Shown: positions 1-7,329, counted from the stretch's first letter. The stretch: DNA of 9,361 bases from Spirochaetaceae bacterium (GCA_003452735.1 DMNL01000111.1:1-9361); one strand, 5' to 3'. The notes: generated by a model from the sequence alone, not told the origin. Translations and numbers: made by a program.

Positions 1-26
1 AGGTTCGTAGCAGTAATCAAGCTTTC

Positions 27-1007
27 CTAGTATGAGGTTATGGAGATTCTCATATCAGTTTGATTTCCTGCAAAATCGTTTACTTGAAGCAAAAAATCGT
101 GTTTACCTCTGAGAATAATGAATTGACCAGTTTGGTAGGAACAATCTTCTCCTATCGCTCTTTGTGATGGGGGTGGATTACCCAGAAATGATATTCCCCC
201 TCCACTTGCGCGTGCAGCCATAAATGAAGCATTAATGACAATTTCCCCATCAAGGATGGCCTCTATGCGATAGGGAGCAGAATAGAAATGTGAATTGGAT
301 ATGATGATATCTCGTGCATCGACAAACAATGAATAAGCACCTTGAGGACATGTAATTCGTCTTTCTTTTTTATTTGCTTCTATTATATCAAATAATATCT
401 TATTATCTGTGCCTGCCTTAATCAGTCTTGCGCTACGAATTATAGGAGATGTATTGTCCTCGATCCAAGGAGCAAGAAATATCGTATTCATCCATAGTTC
501 ATTCTTTACATCGAAAAGCCGCAAACCAAAACTCTTGGATGTATATACACCCGAACCAACTCCTCCAGAGAGCTTTTCTCCTTTTTTAATAGCTGAACTC
601 TTCTGCATTTCTTTCGATGATCTAAAAGATGATTCTATGACCTGAAAAGAATCTAGCCCTGAAGTTAGACTCACAAATTTATCGGGATGAATAACAGCCA
701 AGGCTCCTCCTAATGGAAAGGAAAAGACTGTCGGTAAATTAGCTTCAACTTGTGAATAAAAAACAGTACCGCTTGAAGGTGCTTCAAGTGTTTTATCTGC
801 TGATATCAACTGTACATCGCTTCTTGGAATCATGCCATAGAATCTTCCTTTTCCATTGTATTCTCCGGATATTCCTAATCTTACTTGATCGGCAAGTATT
901 GTCCCAAAGCCTGATATATCAAGAACTTTAGGTATCTGAAAGTCCAATGCGCCAAGTAATGTTGTAAGCCATAAATAAGCCATCAAAAAACAATATTTCC
1001 CCTTCAT
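27..1007 (-). CDS. exported protein with degenerate M23/LytM-like domain and C-terminal Ig-like domain
   Basis: Seen: the N-terminus has basic residues, then a hydrophobic stretch ending at LLGA, which reads as a Sec signal peptide cleaved near residue 20. Residues about 75-180 follow the lysostaphin-type M23 pattern: a Pro-x-x-Gly-Thr-Val entry, a VIHPDKFVSLTSGL strand, a KKGEKL turn and a final FGLRLFD strand. The usual catalytic His in the YxHL segment is Gly117, and the HxH of the last strand is LRL (162-164), so zinc binding and hydrolysis look lost. Residues about 182-326 resemble the beta-sandwich that follows M23 domains in some bacteria (DGEIVINASF, then HDFLLQVNDFAGN near the end). 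Start choice: this ATG gives 326 residues, overlaps the upstream stop as ATGA and has AAAGGG 9 bases upstream. An in-frame ATG at 1016 (329 residues) abuts that Shine-Dalgarno directly and is less likely. Inference: a non-catalytic envelope protein, perhaps binding peptidoglycan or regulating a hydrolase. The family call rests on motif reading only. Confidence 0.7.
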   Translation of the reverse strand: MKGKYCFLMAYLWLTTLLGALDFQIPKVLDISGFGTILADQVRLGISGEYNGKGRFYGMIPRSDVQLISADKTLEAPSSGTVFYSQVEANLPTVFSFPLGGALAVIHPDKFVSLTSGLDSFQVIESSFRSSKEMQKSSAIKKGEKLSGGVGSGVYTSKSFGLRLFDVKNELWMNTIFLAPWIEDNTSPIIRSARLIKAGTDNKILFDIIEANKKERRITCPQGAYSLFVDARDIIISNSHFYSAPYRIEAILDGEIVINASFMAARASGGGISFLGNPPPSQRAIGEDCSYQTGQFIILRGKHDFLLQVNDFAGNQTDMRISITSY

Positions 1008-2095
1008 GGCTGCCATCCCTTTAGCAACTCAACGCCATCTTTATATACGAAACCGATTACTTCTTCTTCGCCAATTGCTCCAAGAGCTCCATGTGCAGTA
1101 TGTACTAGAAGACCATGATTAAGAATGAGAACATCAGAGCTTGCTATATCTTCTAAACTGCTTCTCAGAATCGCAACAAGCGAGTCTCCTAACGAACCAA
1201 GCACGAAATACCTAACATCAGTCTGATTTTCTGATAGATCTCCTCCTAGCATTTCTGCTTCAAGAATTCTATAGTATTTATTTTTTATATTATAATATAT
1301 TAACAGATCACCAAAGCTCATTATTGCATGTGAATTATCCTGAGCTATTGCCATGGTAGCTTGGAAAGTTGTATTCACCATCAATGAAGATTCGAATAGC
1401 TTCGCAAATGAATTGTCTTCAAACCTGTAGGTTTCAATTTTTTTCGGTGAAATACCTCTAAGAATTATGAGGTATTTGCTGTCTCCAGATAAAGCTAGAC
1501 CATAGATTGTTTGAGACTCTTGAAGGCTAGCTTGTATCGAAAGGATGGCCCATCCATTTCGATCAAATACACTTATCGATCCATCAAGTGTTCCAATAGC
1601 GAGGAACGAAGAAGATGCATCGATTGCCGTGACTGGCATCTGGAATTCCTTTTCCCACAAGATAAATCCTGTTTTATCTATTAGCGCTATACCCATTTGG
1701 TCAGCCCGAAGCAGTACTCTCCATGAAGCCTTAAACCATGGATAAGCATATGCTTGAAGGGGCTGCTCCCTACCATTTTTTTCATATAATTGCAGATTGG
1801 TGGCAAGGCGATCGTATGTGATCCATCCGGCCTTGTCTATTGCTGCTCTTCCTTTGAAAGGATGAACATAGAGCTTATTTTCGGCTAGGTCGGCATAGCC
1901 CAAGAGAGAGTCTCCAACAAAGGGCAGAATCTTATCGCTCTTGTTCATTGGTATGATTGACAAGTTCAGAGCTTCGGAAAAAGCAAGGAAATCGATGGAT
2001 GTAATCTCTTTTTCTGGCAAAGTACTTCGTACTGAAAAGAGTGAAAAAACAATTGCAGCTATACCAAGAATAAGGCCATAATATCGCCTTCTCAT
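1004..2095 (-). CDS. membrane-anchored beta-propeller-like (WD40/PQQ-type) protein
   Basis: The 363-residue product begins with MRRRYYG and a single hydrophobic segment (about residues 7-22) and has no clear cleavage site, so it is probably an uncleaved anchor with the rest outside the cytoplasmic membrane. The body is made of repeating short beta strands of propeller type: around 136-150 (IALIDKTGFILWEKE), 164-180 (FLAIGTLDGSISVFD) and 197-225, with weaker repeats afterward. No catalytic motif is visible. The stop codon overlaps the start of the LytM-like gene as ATGA, so the two are probably made together and may act together. The start is the first ATG after an in-frame stop; no good Shine-Dalgarno precedes it. 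Blade count and exact family (WD40, PQQ or NHL) cannot be settled by eye. Inference: a scaffold or interaction protein of the cell envelope. Confidence 0.75.
   Translation of the reverse strand: MRRRYYGLILGIAAIVFSLFSVRSTLPEKEITSIDFLAFSEALNLSIIPMNKSDKILPFVGDSLLGYADLAENKLYVHPFKGRAAIDKAGWITYDRLATNLQLYEKNGREQPLQAYAYPWFKASWRVLLRADQMGIALIDKTGFILWEKEFQMPVTAIDASSSFLAIGTLDGSISVFDRNGWAILSIQASLQESQTIYGLALSGDSKYLIILRGISPKKIETYRFEDNSFAKLFESSLMVNTTFQATMAIAQDNSHAIMSFGDLLIYYNIKNKYYRILEAEMLGGDLSENQTDVRYFVLGSLGDSLVAILRSSLEDIASSDVLILNHGLLVHTAHGALGAIGEEEVIGFVYKDGVELLKGWQP
1017..1022 (-). promoter_or_regulatory. ribosome binding site deciding the start of the LytM-like gene
   Basis: Minus-strand AAAGGG lies inside the last codons of the upstream propeller gene. 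It sits directly against the ATG at 1016 (no spacing) but 9 bases from the ATG at 1007. This favours the second ATG, which also forms the ATGA stop/start overlap. Confidence 0.55.
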
Positions 2096-2198
2096 CGTAT
2101 TTTATGGTGCATGACTGAAGTCTTTGAGTCAATACCATATGGCGCATTTCAATTCCTTTGATTTCAGGATATAGTATAAGAAAAGGATTTGAACTGAC
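2096..2198. other. divergent intergenic region between propeller gene and cdd
   Basis: This 103-base AT-rich spacer must hold promoters for both the minus-strand envelope pair and the plus-strand cytidine deaminase. On the plus strand a weak promoter can be proposed (separate entry). On the minus strand a TTGACT sits at 2132-2127, but no good -10 lies at 16-18 bases from it, so I could not assign a promoter for the envelope pair. Confidence 0.5.
2147..2175 (+). promoter_or_regulatory. candidate sigma-70 type promoter of cdd
   Basis: TATAGT (2170-2175) matches five of six -10 consensus bases. Exactly 17 bases upstream is TTTCAA (2147-2152), a poor -35. Transcription would start about 2182, leaving a very short leader that may clip the AAAAGGA Shine-Dalgarno at 2181-2187. 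The call rests mainly on the -10 box. Confidence 0.3.
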
Positions 2199-2633
2199 AT
2201 GAAAACGGAATATGCTTCTTTATTAGAACAAGCTCTCAAAGCCTGTGAACAAAGTTATGCGCCTTATTCTAAATTTAGAGTTGGGGCGGCCTTGCTCTGC
2301 GAAGATGATAGCATCATTACTGGTGTAAATGTCGAAAACCGAAGCTTTGGCTTGACAATCTGTGCAGAGCGAAATGCAATAGCTGCAGCCATCGCTGCTG
2401 GCAAGAAAAAATTCAAAGCACTAGTCATAGCAACACCAGATGCAGATTACCCCGTTAGCCCTTGCGGAGCATGTCGGCAAGTGATTTCTGAGTTCATGCC
2501 TCCCTCCGCCACGGTAATTTTCGGCAATAGCGAAGATTCATATATAAGTTCAACAGTAGGCGAACTTTTACCATACGATGCCCTACACGAGCTTGCCAGC
2601 CAGGAGCAAGATCTGAAAGTTTCTAAAAACTAA
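2199..2633 (+). CDS. cdd: cytidine deaminase
   Basis: Hydrolyses cytidine and deoxycytidine to uridine and deoxyuridine plus ammonia, in cytoplasmic pyrimidine salvage. The 144-residue product matches the small homotetrameric class (usual length about 130-140). Visible landmarks are YAPYSKFRVGAAL (20-32) and the substrate-binding GVNVENRSFG (42-51). The zinc site is CAERNA, with Cys55 as ligand and Glu57 as proton shuttle, plus PCGACRQV with zinc ligands Cys89 and Cys92. A LLPYDA segment near the C-terminus is also typical. Three cysteine ligands, rather than one His and two Cys, fit the tetrameric type. The Shine-Dalgarno AAAAGGA (2181-2187) lies 11 bases before the ATG, a little far. It is the only plus-strand gene in the window, divergent from the envelope pair and convergent with the sulfur-relay gene, so it is probably monocistronic. 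Nothing is missing or unusual in the protein. Confidence 0.97.
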   Translation: MKTEYASLLEQALKACEQSYAPYSKFRVGAALLCEDDSIITGVNVENRSFGLTICAERNAIAAAIAAGKKKFKALVIATPDADYPVSPCGACRQVISEFMPPSATVIFGNSEDSYISSTVGELLPYDALHELASQEQDLKVSKN

Positions 2634-2832
2634 TAAAAAACTACCACAAATGTATGCGGATGATCCTTCTTAATGTTGAGCTCGAGTATCTCTATGCCTT
2701 TCTAATCAGCACTGCCAAAAGCGACGTTTTTCCTAACCGAAATGGCTTATGAGCTAGAATGAAACATGTTATAAGGTCTTTCCTCTTTAGTTTAGTATTA
2801 CATGTTTCCCAGATACATTTCTAAAGCTGCAT
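2634..2832. other. convergent intergenic spacer between cdd and the sulfur-relay gene
   Basis: This is 199 bases of mostly AT-rich sequence between two convergent gene ends. I see no supportable small gene. The only strong structure is the inverted repeat at 2761-2808. No classical GC-rich stem followed by a T-run was found for cdd; the TTTTT near 2727-2731 has no convincing stem before it. Confidence 0.5.
2761..2808. repeat. inverted repeat, possible bidirectional terminator
   Basis: GAAACATGT (2761-2769) pairs perfectly with ACATGTTTC (2800-2808). After one mismatch, three more pairs (2771-2773 with 2796-2798) extend the stem, leaving a loop of about 22 bases. It lies between two convergent gene ends, where transcription stop signals are expected. 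The stem is AT-rich and no T-run follows on either strand, so it is not a standard intrinsic terminator. Confidence 0.4.
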
Positions 2833-5382
2833 TTAGATGAACAGATTTACATTGCCTTCGGTCGCAGCTTCCATGTAGGTCGCGACGCCGCCGACCTCAA
2901 CTCCATCGAGCAGTTCTTCGTGTTTGACCCCCATTATGTCCATCGACATCTGGCATGCAATGAAGTGAACGCCCGCCTGGCGCGCCTGTGACATCATGGT
3001 TTCAAGCATGTCGATATTTTTGCTTTTCATCCGCGACTTCATCAACTTGGGTCCGATTCCGCCAAAATTCATATGGGAAAGGGAAAGTCCACCAGCATGC
3101 TTAGGGAGCATCATGCCGAACATCCTTCCCATGAAGTCTTTGGCGACCCTTGGCGCATTGGGCTTCCGAATGACCGAAAGACCCCAGAATGTAAAGAACA
3201 TGGTTACATCCTTGCCGGCAGCAGCTGCCCCGTTTGCGAGCACGAAGCTCGCAAGAGCGCGATCGAAATCGTTCGAAAACACGATGATGGTCGCACCTTT
3301 GGGTGTCATCTGTACGAATGGTTCTCCTCTCATGCCTTCTGTTTCCTGCGCAACGGCCATGGCACTTTGTTTGGCCGTTTTCTCTACCATCGCGGTGTAT
3401 GTGCCATTTGATTCTTCCATCGATATGAGGAGATTTCCTGTCACCTTGCACCATGCTCCCGCATCACGGACAAAGCCTGGATCAGTCGAACGTATGACCA
3501 CGCGACCGCCCTCAGGTAGTTTGTCGATTTCGGTCTTGAGCCGCATGATAGGGCCGGGGCACTGCAGACCGCAGGCGTCAACCTGGACAATCGTCTGGCT
3601 CTTCGCTGCGAACGATTCAGGCATGCCCGATCCTTCCGCAAAGGTCGTGTGCAGAAGTTCCTGAGAGCCCTTGCCCAGACCGGACTGGAAACCCATGAAA
3701 CCTGGCTTGTAGATACCTTTGTTAGATTGAGGCTCGGTCGCAATCTCCCATGTTTTATAGCCGCCGGACAAGTTAGCTATTGATGTCCAGCCATTTTGTC
3801 TGAGAATTCGCTCCGCGAGATACCCCCGAAGACCCACTCCGCAATATATAAGCACTTCTCGGTCCTGAGGAATTTCACCAAGGTTTTGGCGCAGTGAATC
3901 CAGAGGAATGTTTTTCGCTCCAGGAATGGCGCCGATGGAGAATTCTTCAGGGGTGCGCACATCGAGCACAAAACCACCCTTTTCCTGGAAGGCTTTCACC
4001 TCATGCCACTGTAAATGTCGGCTTAAGCCTGCAAGCACGTTTTCCGCAACCATTCCAGCAATGTTGACAGGATCTTTAGCACTCGAGAAAGGTGGTGCGT
4101 AAGCATGCTCAATTTCGCCAAGTTCCGTCACTTTTGCCTTGCGACGTATATAATCGGCGATCAGGTCGATTCGCTTGTCGACGCCATCGTAACCGACGAC
4201 CTGAGCTCCAAGGAGTGTCCCGTCGGATGTGAATATAGTCTTGATAGTGAGTGGCTGGGCACCAGGGTAATAGCTGGCATGGCTTGAACCATGAGTAATT
4301 ATCGATATGCAGGGGATATTGTTCCTCCTGAGGAGTTTTTCAGCGACCCCTGCGGCAGCCACGGTGATGTCGAAGACCTTAGCGATCGATGTGCCTATCG
4401 CGCCATGCCATTTTCGTGTTCCAGGGCCCTTGGCGATATTGTCTGCGACGACGCGCGCCTGTTTATTAGCAGGTCCCGCAAGCGGTACAGGCATTGCCAT
4501 GTCGAGCACGGGATGAGGGAAGGCGATTGCATCGCCTAGAGCATAGATAGCAGGATCGCTCGTCTGTAAATTTTCATTGACGAGAATCGCGCCATTTGGC
4601 GTTGTTTCGAGTCCAGCTGCTTTAGCGATGGCAGTTTCAGGGCGGACGCCTATAGAGAGCACGATCATGTCGGCGTCGAGACGGGTTCCATCGGCTAGGA
4701 CCGCGACAATCCGTGAGCCGGCCTCTTCGAATTTCAAAACCGCTGAACTAAGATAGAGCTCGACGTTTTTTTGTTTCAGATGCTGATGGACAAGCGCCGC
4801 CATCTCGAAATCTATTGGATTCATCACCTGATCGAGGGCTTCGACGATTGTGACGAACGAACCTCGTGCGTGCAGGTTCTCGGCCATTTCGAGGCCGATG
4901 AAACCACCGCCAACCACAATGATCCGCTCTGGACGCTTTGTGTCAAGGTATTCTTTTATGTGATCGATGTCGCTCACGGATCGAAGCGTGAAAATGCGTG
5001 GGTCTTCGATGCCTGGGATGGGCGGTTTAATCGGCTCTGCTCCGGGCGATAGCACGAGCGCATTGTACTCAAGCGAGTATTCGCGGCCGCTGTCCAGTTC
5101 TCTGGCCCGAATCTTCTTCGCCTCGCGGTCAATGCTGGTCACTTCTGTACGAATACGTACATCGACATTGAGCCATGCGTTGAATTTTTCGGGTGTCATG
5201 ACAAAGAGTCGCTCTCGCTCTTTTATCGTTTCTCCTGCGTAATAGGGAAGCCCGCAGTTGGCGTAACTTATGTATGGACCACGCTCGAATAAGACAATTT
5301 CCGCTTGCTCGTCGAGCCTGCGAAGCCTGGCTGCTGTCGATGCTCCTCCCGCTACGCCGCCTACGATGATATACCGTGCCAT
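2833..5382 (-). CDS. four-domain CoA-disulfide/persulfide reductase, rhodanese, TusA, DsrE-like fusion
   Basis: Residues 1-450 form a FAD- and NAD(P)H-dependent disulfide reductase of the CoA-disulfide reductase family. They show the FAD motif GGVAGG (8-13), a single redox cysteine Cys43 in SYANCGLPYY, an NAD(P)H motif GGGFIG (158-163), the second FAD motif IYALGDA (269-275), and family-typical YYPGA (371-375) and HAYAPPF (426-432). Residues about 457-546 are a rhodanese domain (LDVRTPEEF, active Cys514 in YCGVGLRGY). Residues about 598-668 are TusA-like (CGLQCPGP, Cys608 in CPxP). Residues about 695-849 are DsrE/DrsH-like (Cys810 in ACQMSMDIMG) and end at the protein terminus. Known relatives reduce CoA disulfide or per- and polysulfides. 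Passing sulfane sulfur among the four cysteines is my inference. The protein is cytoplasmic, with no signal peptide. The Shine-Dalgarno AAAGGAG lies 7 bases before the ATG. The gene stands alone between spacers and is visibly richer in G+C than its neighbours. Confidence 0.95.
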   Translation of the reverse strand: MARYIIVGGVAGGASTAARLRRLDEQAEIVLFERGPYISYANCGLPYYAGETIKERERLFVMTPEKFNAWLNVDVRIRTEVTSIDREAKKIRARELDSGREYSLEYNALVLSPGAEPIKPPIPGIEDPRIFTLRSVSDIDHIKEYLDTKRPERIIVVGGGFIGLEMAENLHARGSFVTIVEALDQVMNPIDFEMAALVHQHLKQKNVELYLSSAVLKFEEAGSRIVAVLADGTRLDADMIVLSIGVRPETAIAKAAGLETTPNGAILVNENLQTSDPAIYALGDAIAFPHPVLDMAMPVPLAGPANKQARVVADNIAKGPGTRKWHGAIGTSIAKVFDITVAAAGVAEKLLRRNNIPCISIITHGSSHASYYPGAQPLTIKTIFTSDGTLLGAQVVGYDGVDKRIDLIADYIRRKAKVTELGEIEHAYAPPFSSAKDPVNIAGMVAENVLAGLSRHLQWHEVKAFQEKGGFVLDVRTPEEFSIGAIPGAKNIPLDSLRQNLGEIPQDREVLIYCGVGLRGYLAERILRQNGWTSIANLSGGYKTWEIATEPQSNKGIYKPGFMGFQSGLGKGSQELLHTTFAEGSGMPESFAAKSQTIVQVDACGLQCPGPIMRLKTEIDKLPEGGRVVIRSTDPGFVRDAGAWCKVTGNLLISMEESNGTYTAMVEKTAKQSAMAVAQETEGMRGEPFVQMTPKGATIIVFSNDFDRALASFVLANGAAAAGKDVTMFFTFWGLSVIRKPNAPRVAKDFMGRMFGMMLPKHAGGLSLSHMNFGGIGPKLMKSRMKSKNIDMLETMMSQARQAGVHFIACQMSMDIMGVKHEELLDGVEVGGVATYMEAATEGNVNLFI

Positions 5383-5389
5383 TCAAATG

Positions 5390-5396
5390 CTCCTTT
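5390..5396 (-). promoter_or_regulatory. strong ribosome binding site of the sulfur-relay gene
   Basis: Minus-strand AAAGGAG ends 7 bases before the ATG at 5382. It is the best Shine-Dalgarno in the window and fixes the start, so that the product begins directly with the FAD-binding strand. Confidence 0.8.
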
Positions 5397-5411
5397 ATAA
5401 ATCCAATTAAA

Positions 5412-5433
5412 TTATATAGATATATTTATATAA
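5412..5433. promoter_or_regulatory. 22-base palindrome, candidate operator
   Basis: Positions 5412-5433 form an inverted repeat in which ten of eleven symmetric pairs match; the exception is G5419 with T5426. It covers the proposed -10 box of the sulfur-relay gene, where a dimeric repressor would block transcription. The sequence is almost entirely A and T, so chance symmetry is a real alternative. Confidence 0.35.
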
Positions 5434-5453
5434 AGATAATCCAATAAATGCAA
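5425..5453 (-). promoter_or_regulatory. candidate sigma-70 type promoter of the sulfur-relay gene
   Basis: On the minus strand TTGCAT (5453-5448) and TATAAA (5430-5425) are separated by exactly 17 bases; they match three and five of six consensus bases. Transcription would start near 5418, leaving a leader of about 35 bases that contains the AAAGGAG site. A perfect TATAAT at 5416-5411 lacks a good -35 and is a second candidate. Confidence 0.45.
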
Positions 5454-5631
5454 TATCCCTCCCTATGCTTTTACAATTGGCTTAATAAAGTGAAGAAGAT
5501 AATTCCTTTTAACATAAGTTGATTGACCATGAGGCGCTCTTAAGCCTCTCTCTGCCATAAGATAATAATCGGCGTTTTTTCATTAACCGCTAGTGTTAAA
5601 AGAAGTATAAGAAGAAGAGGCTCTAGGCTAT
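5454..5631. other. spacer between recN and the sulfur-relay promoter
   Basis: I see no gene here. GAGGC (5531-5535) and GCCTC (5544-5548) can form a 5-base hairpin with an 8-base loop, but no T-run follows on the minus strand, so it is not a credible recN terminator. A purine-rich tract with repeated GAA lies at about 5600-5620 next to the recN stop. The gap and the promoter after it suggest that the recN operon and the sulfur gene are separate transcription units. Confidence 0.4.
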
Positions 5632-7329
5632 TCAATCATGAGAAATGGCTTTTTTCAGCAGTTCGGCAGCGTGGATTCTGGATACTTCGCTCTCCAAGGA
5701 GCCAGATAGCATCCGTGCAATCTCAGTTTCTCTCTCTTTTCCAGAAAGAAAGCGTATGGAGGCACCTGTTCTGCCTTTTGATACAGATTTATCAACTTTG
5801 CCTTGGTGGTCGGCTTGGACTGCGATGGTTGCGAGATGTGTAACGCATAAAACCTGACGATACTGGCTTAACTGCTTTAGGTATTCGCCAACTGCGACAC
5901 CAACTTGCCCTCCAATACCTGAATCGATTTCATCGAATACTAAGGTCTCAACCTCATCCTTAGAAGCCAACACAGCCTTTATTGCAAGAGCAAATCTCGA
6001 TAGCTCTCCTCCTGAAGCGATTCTAGACAAGGGAAGTTCAGGTTCTCCTGGGTTCGGGGCAATGAAGAATTCCGCTTCATCGATACCACGAGGTGTTGTC
6101 CTATATTCTCCTCTTTCGTCTATGATTCTCTTCAAACGAAGGTTCACCTGCGCCTCTGGCATTCCTAGATTTTTAACTATCTCTTTTATCGAAGAAGACA
6201 TCGAAACCGCGGCTATCATTCTCTTTTCAGAAAGCTGATATGCTCTATTAAATACCTCTTTCTCGAGCGTTTTTTCTTTCTTTTCAAGTTCTTCGGCATT
6301 CTCCTCAGCATGTTCAAGCGATTCAAGTCGTCTCCGGGCTCGTTCGTAGGCCTGTAGCACATCATCAAGTTTTGGCCCATATTTATGCTTTAGGCGTTGA
6401 AGATCAGCGAGCCTCCTTTCAATGCTTTCGAGACGATCGGGATCGAAGCGAAGGCTAGCTTTATACTCATTCAAAGACTCGGATACATCTTCTAGCTCAT
6501 AGTAGGCGGTAGAAAGTCTTTCGGAAAAAGACCCCAACCGGATGTCTACCGTACGCGCAGTTTCGATATTAGCTCGAACCTTTTTTAAGGCATGGAGCAC
6601 ATCGGCGCTTTCATCGCTATCTAAAAACATTAAGGCCTCAGAAACTGCTCCAAATAGTTTTTCGTGCTCCGATAGTATCTTTTCCTCAGCCAAAAGCTCA
6701 TTGTCCTCATTGGGCTTTGGCTTTATCGATGCAATGTCTCTAATTACAAAATCAAGGTAATCTACTTCCTGCGCGCGCTTTGCTTTTTGTTCCAATAGTT
6801 CCTGCAGTTGACGAGCCGCTTCTTTCCATTCCAAATAGAGCTTTTGATATGATCGCAATTCATCTTCTAGACCAGCATAGGCATCCAGCATGTCCAGATG
6901 AGTAGATGAATCTATTAACCTTTGATGTTCGTGTTGACCATGTATATCGACAAGATTTTGAGTGAATTCCAGGAGCTCATTCCTAGAAACTTGTCGATCT
7001 TGGATCCATGCTAGAGTCCGACCGTTTTGTTTGAGAACTCGGCGAAGCAAGATTTCTTCATTAGGCTGCCATTCTATGCCATTCTCTTTAAGCCAGTTCC
7101 CAACCTGAGAATCGCTTGAAGCTGAGAAAAGTCCTGATACAGCGCATTCTGTTGCTCCTTCGCGGATTATTGAATTGTCGACTCGTGCGCCAAGCAAAAA
7201 TCCAAGTGCATCAACAATCAAAGATTTGCCAGTTCCGGTCTCTCCTGAGAACACTGTCATTCCAGGCGAAAAATCTATGTCTATGCTCTCAATAATGGCG
7301 AAATTGCGCACAGAAAGCTGCTCAAGCAT
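5632..7329 (-). CDS. recN: DNA repair ATPase RecN
   Basis: An SMC-like ATPase of the cytoplasm that acts early in recombinational repair of double-strand breaks. The 565-residue length is normal for the family. It opens with the typical LEQLSVRNFAII and Walker A GETGTGKS (29-36), followed by a Q-loop-region segment DIHGQHEHQ (128-136). The middle, about 150-370, is rich in charged heptad-like helices, the two arms of the coiled coil. The ABC signature SGGELSRF (439-446), Walker B LVFDEID (463-469) and the switch histidine in VTHLATIA (496-503) complete the ATPase. The start overlaps the end of the NAD kinase gene by 8 bases, with GGGAGA 5 bases upstream, so translation is probably coupled. 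The reading frame is intact with all ATPase motifs present. It is the last gene of its operon before a 249-base spacer. Confidence 0.98.
   Translation of the reverse strand: MLEQLSVRNFAIIESIDIDFSPGMTVFSGETGTGKSLIVDALGFLLGARVDNSIIREGATECAVSGLFSASSDSQVGNWLKENGIEWQPNEEILLRRVLKQNGRTLAWIQDRQVSRNELLEFTQNLVDIHGQHEHQRLIDSSTHLDMLDAYAGLEDELRSYQKLYLEWKEAARQLQELLEQKAKRAQEVDYLDFVIRDIASIKPKPNEDNELLAEEKILSEHEKLFGAVSEALMFLDSDESADVLHALKKVRANIETARTVDIRLGSFSERLSTAYYELEDVSESLNEYKASLRFDPDRLESIERRLADLQRLKHKYGPKLDDVLQAYERARRRLESLEHAEENAEELEKKEKTLEKEVFNRAYQLSEKRMIAAVSMSSSIKEIVKNLGMPEAQVNLRLKRIIDERGEYRTTPRGIDEAEFFIAPNPGEPELPLSRIASGGELSRFALAIKAVLASKDEVETLVFDEIDSGIGGQVGVAVGEYLKQLSQYRQVLCVTHLATIAVQADHQGKVDKSVSKGRTGASIRFLSGKERETEIARMLSGSLESEVSRIHAAELLKKAISHD

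Noticed and set aside
1..26. Possible TTG start (20-18, minus strand) of a further gene just after the LytM-like gene, preceded by AGGA at 28-25.
   Set aside because: Only six codons fit before the window edge and the spacing to AGGA is 4 bases, so nothing supports it as coding.
1932..2147. Minus-strand 71-codon frame overlapping the start of the propeller gene.
   Set aside because: It overlaps the real gene's anchor region in another frame, has no recognisable features, and its peptide is rich in Cys, Arg and Phe.
2721..2731. GCGACGTTTTT downstream of cdd as a terminator.
   Set aside because: No upstream stem of useful length pairs with the bases before the T-run.
3101..3454. Long alternative frames on both strands inside the sulfur-relay gene, for example 3101-3454 minus and 2996-3664 plus.
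   Set aside because: The conserved domains and cysteine motifs are all in the main frame. The other frames give unrecognisable, Arg-, Cys- and His-rich peptides typical of shadows in G+C-rich coding DNA.
5531..5548. GAGGC/GCCTC hairpin as a terminator of the recN operon.
   Set aside because: Five pairs only, with no T-run after it on the minus strand.
5554..5580. GCC to GGC hairpin followed by six T on the plus strand, resembling an intrinsic terminator.
   Set aside because: The stem is only three pairs, and no plus-strand gene ends there; both flanking genes read on the minus strand.
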